From the NCBI GenBank assembly GCA_900770805.1, contig CAAGLP010000193.1, forward strand, positions 1-5,881: a stretch of 5,881 nt of DNA, read 5' to 3'. Shown here piece by piece: positions 5,511-5,881 of the stretch. The position numbers and the translations under genes are program-made. Position 1 is the first letter of the stretch. The number at the start of each line of letters is the position of its first letter. The stretch is from an uncultured Paraprevotella sp. GTDB taxonomy: Bacteria; Bacteroidota; Bacteroidia; Bacteroidales; Bacteroidaceae. The notes under the pieces were generated by a model. The model did not search any database. It saw nothing but the letters and a program-made list of their open reading frames with translations, and was not told where the DNA came from.

Positions 5511-5881
5511 GCGTTTCGTAGTCAATCCCATAGAGGAAAACTGCTATATCATCTGGGATGATACCAGCCACGAAGGCGCAATAGTGGATTGTGGTGCATG
5601 GACAAAGGGAGAGCATGCAAGAATAGATGACTTTCTCTGCGAGAACGGCATCAAGCTGAAGTACTCCTTGCAGACACACATGCATTTCGACCATTGTATA
5701 GGCCTGGGTACTATCAGTGAACAATATGGTCTCACTCCCATGTGTCATCCTGCCGAAAGTGCCGTATACCAGGCAGCACTGGAAATGGTAAGGAAATGGT
5801 TCCGCATAGATATCTCCGACTCACTCCCTGAGGTTGAGACATCCATCAGCGAAGCATCCGTATTGCAATTGGGCGAAGTCT
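5497..5881 (+). CDS. Metallo-beta-lactamase-fold hydrolase (glyoxalase II-like), 3' end beyond the window
   Basis: A frame opens with ATG at 5497, inside the end of rsmG, and stays open to the window edge, giving 128 residues of an expected 210 or so. The N-terminus FVVNPIEENCYIIWDD followed by GAIVDCGAW (residues 27-35) is the usual opening of glyoxalase II-like members of the superfamily. The zinc-binding motif HxHxDH is intact in THMHFDHCIG, with His61, His63, Asp65 and His66. A purine-rich AAAAAGG ends six bases before the ATG and would serve as its ribosome binding site. The 14-nt overlap suggests translational coupling with rsmG. Family members hydrolyse thioesters such as S-lactoylglutathione or other esters; the substrate here cannot be told. 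The remaining metal ligands lie downstream of the window, so activity cannot be judged completely. Confidence 0.92.
   Translation, partial: MFHYKRFVVNPIEENCYIIWDDTSHEGAIVDCGAWTKGEHARIDDFLCENGIKLKYSLQTHMHFDHCIGLGTISEQYGLTPMCHPAESAVYQAALEMVRKWFRIDISDSLPEVETSISEASVLQLGEV

Noticed and set aside
1..5881. A hidden novel system such as a defence island, mobile element, CRISPR array, tRNA or riboswitch
   Set aside because: No repeat arrays, transposase or phage-like genes, tRNA-like folds or long unexplained gaps are visible; nearly all bases lie in recognisable core-type genes.

Overview
The window looks like the end of an assembly contig from a member of the Bacteroidales; Prevotellaceae or a close relative is my best guess. 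Four things point there: protein styles (a 285-residue FabI of the Bacteroidetes type, an NhaC-family carrier with the GDNLSFISDTT signature, a DUF3298-type lipoprotein), start codons mostly without Shine-Dalgarno sequences, one good Bacteroidetes-type promoter (TTG, 20 bp, TAnnTTTG), and moderate GC by eye. All genes lie on the + strand.

Layout. Bases 1-33 are not genomic: they are the Illumina read-1 library adapter, left on the end of the contig. Genomic sequence starts at about 34, inside a gene for a flavodoxin-like/2x[4Fe-4S] ferredoxin protein (to 784) whose first residues are lost. A 97-aa uncharacterised protein (795-1088), a small glutaredoxin-related protein (1105-1431) and a free methionine-(R)-sulfoxide reductase of the MsrC/GAF type (1502-1981) follow. 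The three proteins with a recognisable function in this left part are all thiol or electron-transfer proteins, so it reads as a small redox and oxidative-repair group.

The 48-bp gap after msrC holds the best regulatory signal of the window: a promoter and, overlapping its -7 element, a 15-bp palindrome, both just ahead of fabI (2030-2887), the enoyl-ACP reductase of fatty-acid elongation. After fabI and a small hairpin come an NhaC-type Na+/H+ antiporter homologue that seems short at its N-terminus (2933-4078), a lipoprotein overlapping it by 14 nt (4065-4874), rsmG for 16S rRNA m7G methylation (4890-5510), and a metallo-beta-lactamase-fold hydrolase overlapping rsmG by 14 nt and running off the window (5497-5881). 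Tight spacing from fabI onward suggests one transcription unit of housekeeping genes with unrelated roles.

I found no RNA gene, CRISPR array, insertion sequence, phage gene or defence system. No stretch longer than 300 bases lacks a gene. Most of the window is ordinary core genome. The points worth a second look are the adapter and the false peptide it creates, the palindrome at the fabI promoter, the short NhaC protein, and the Grx-like/MsrC pairing.
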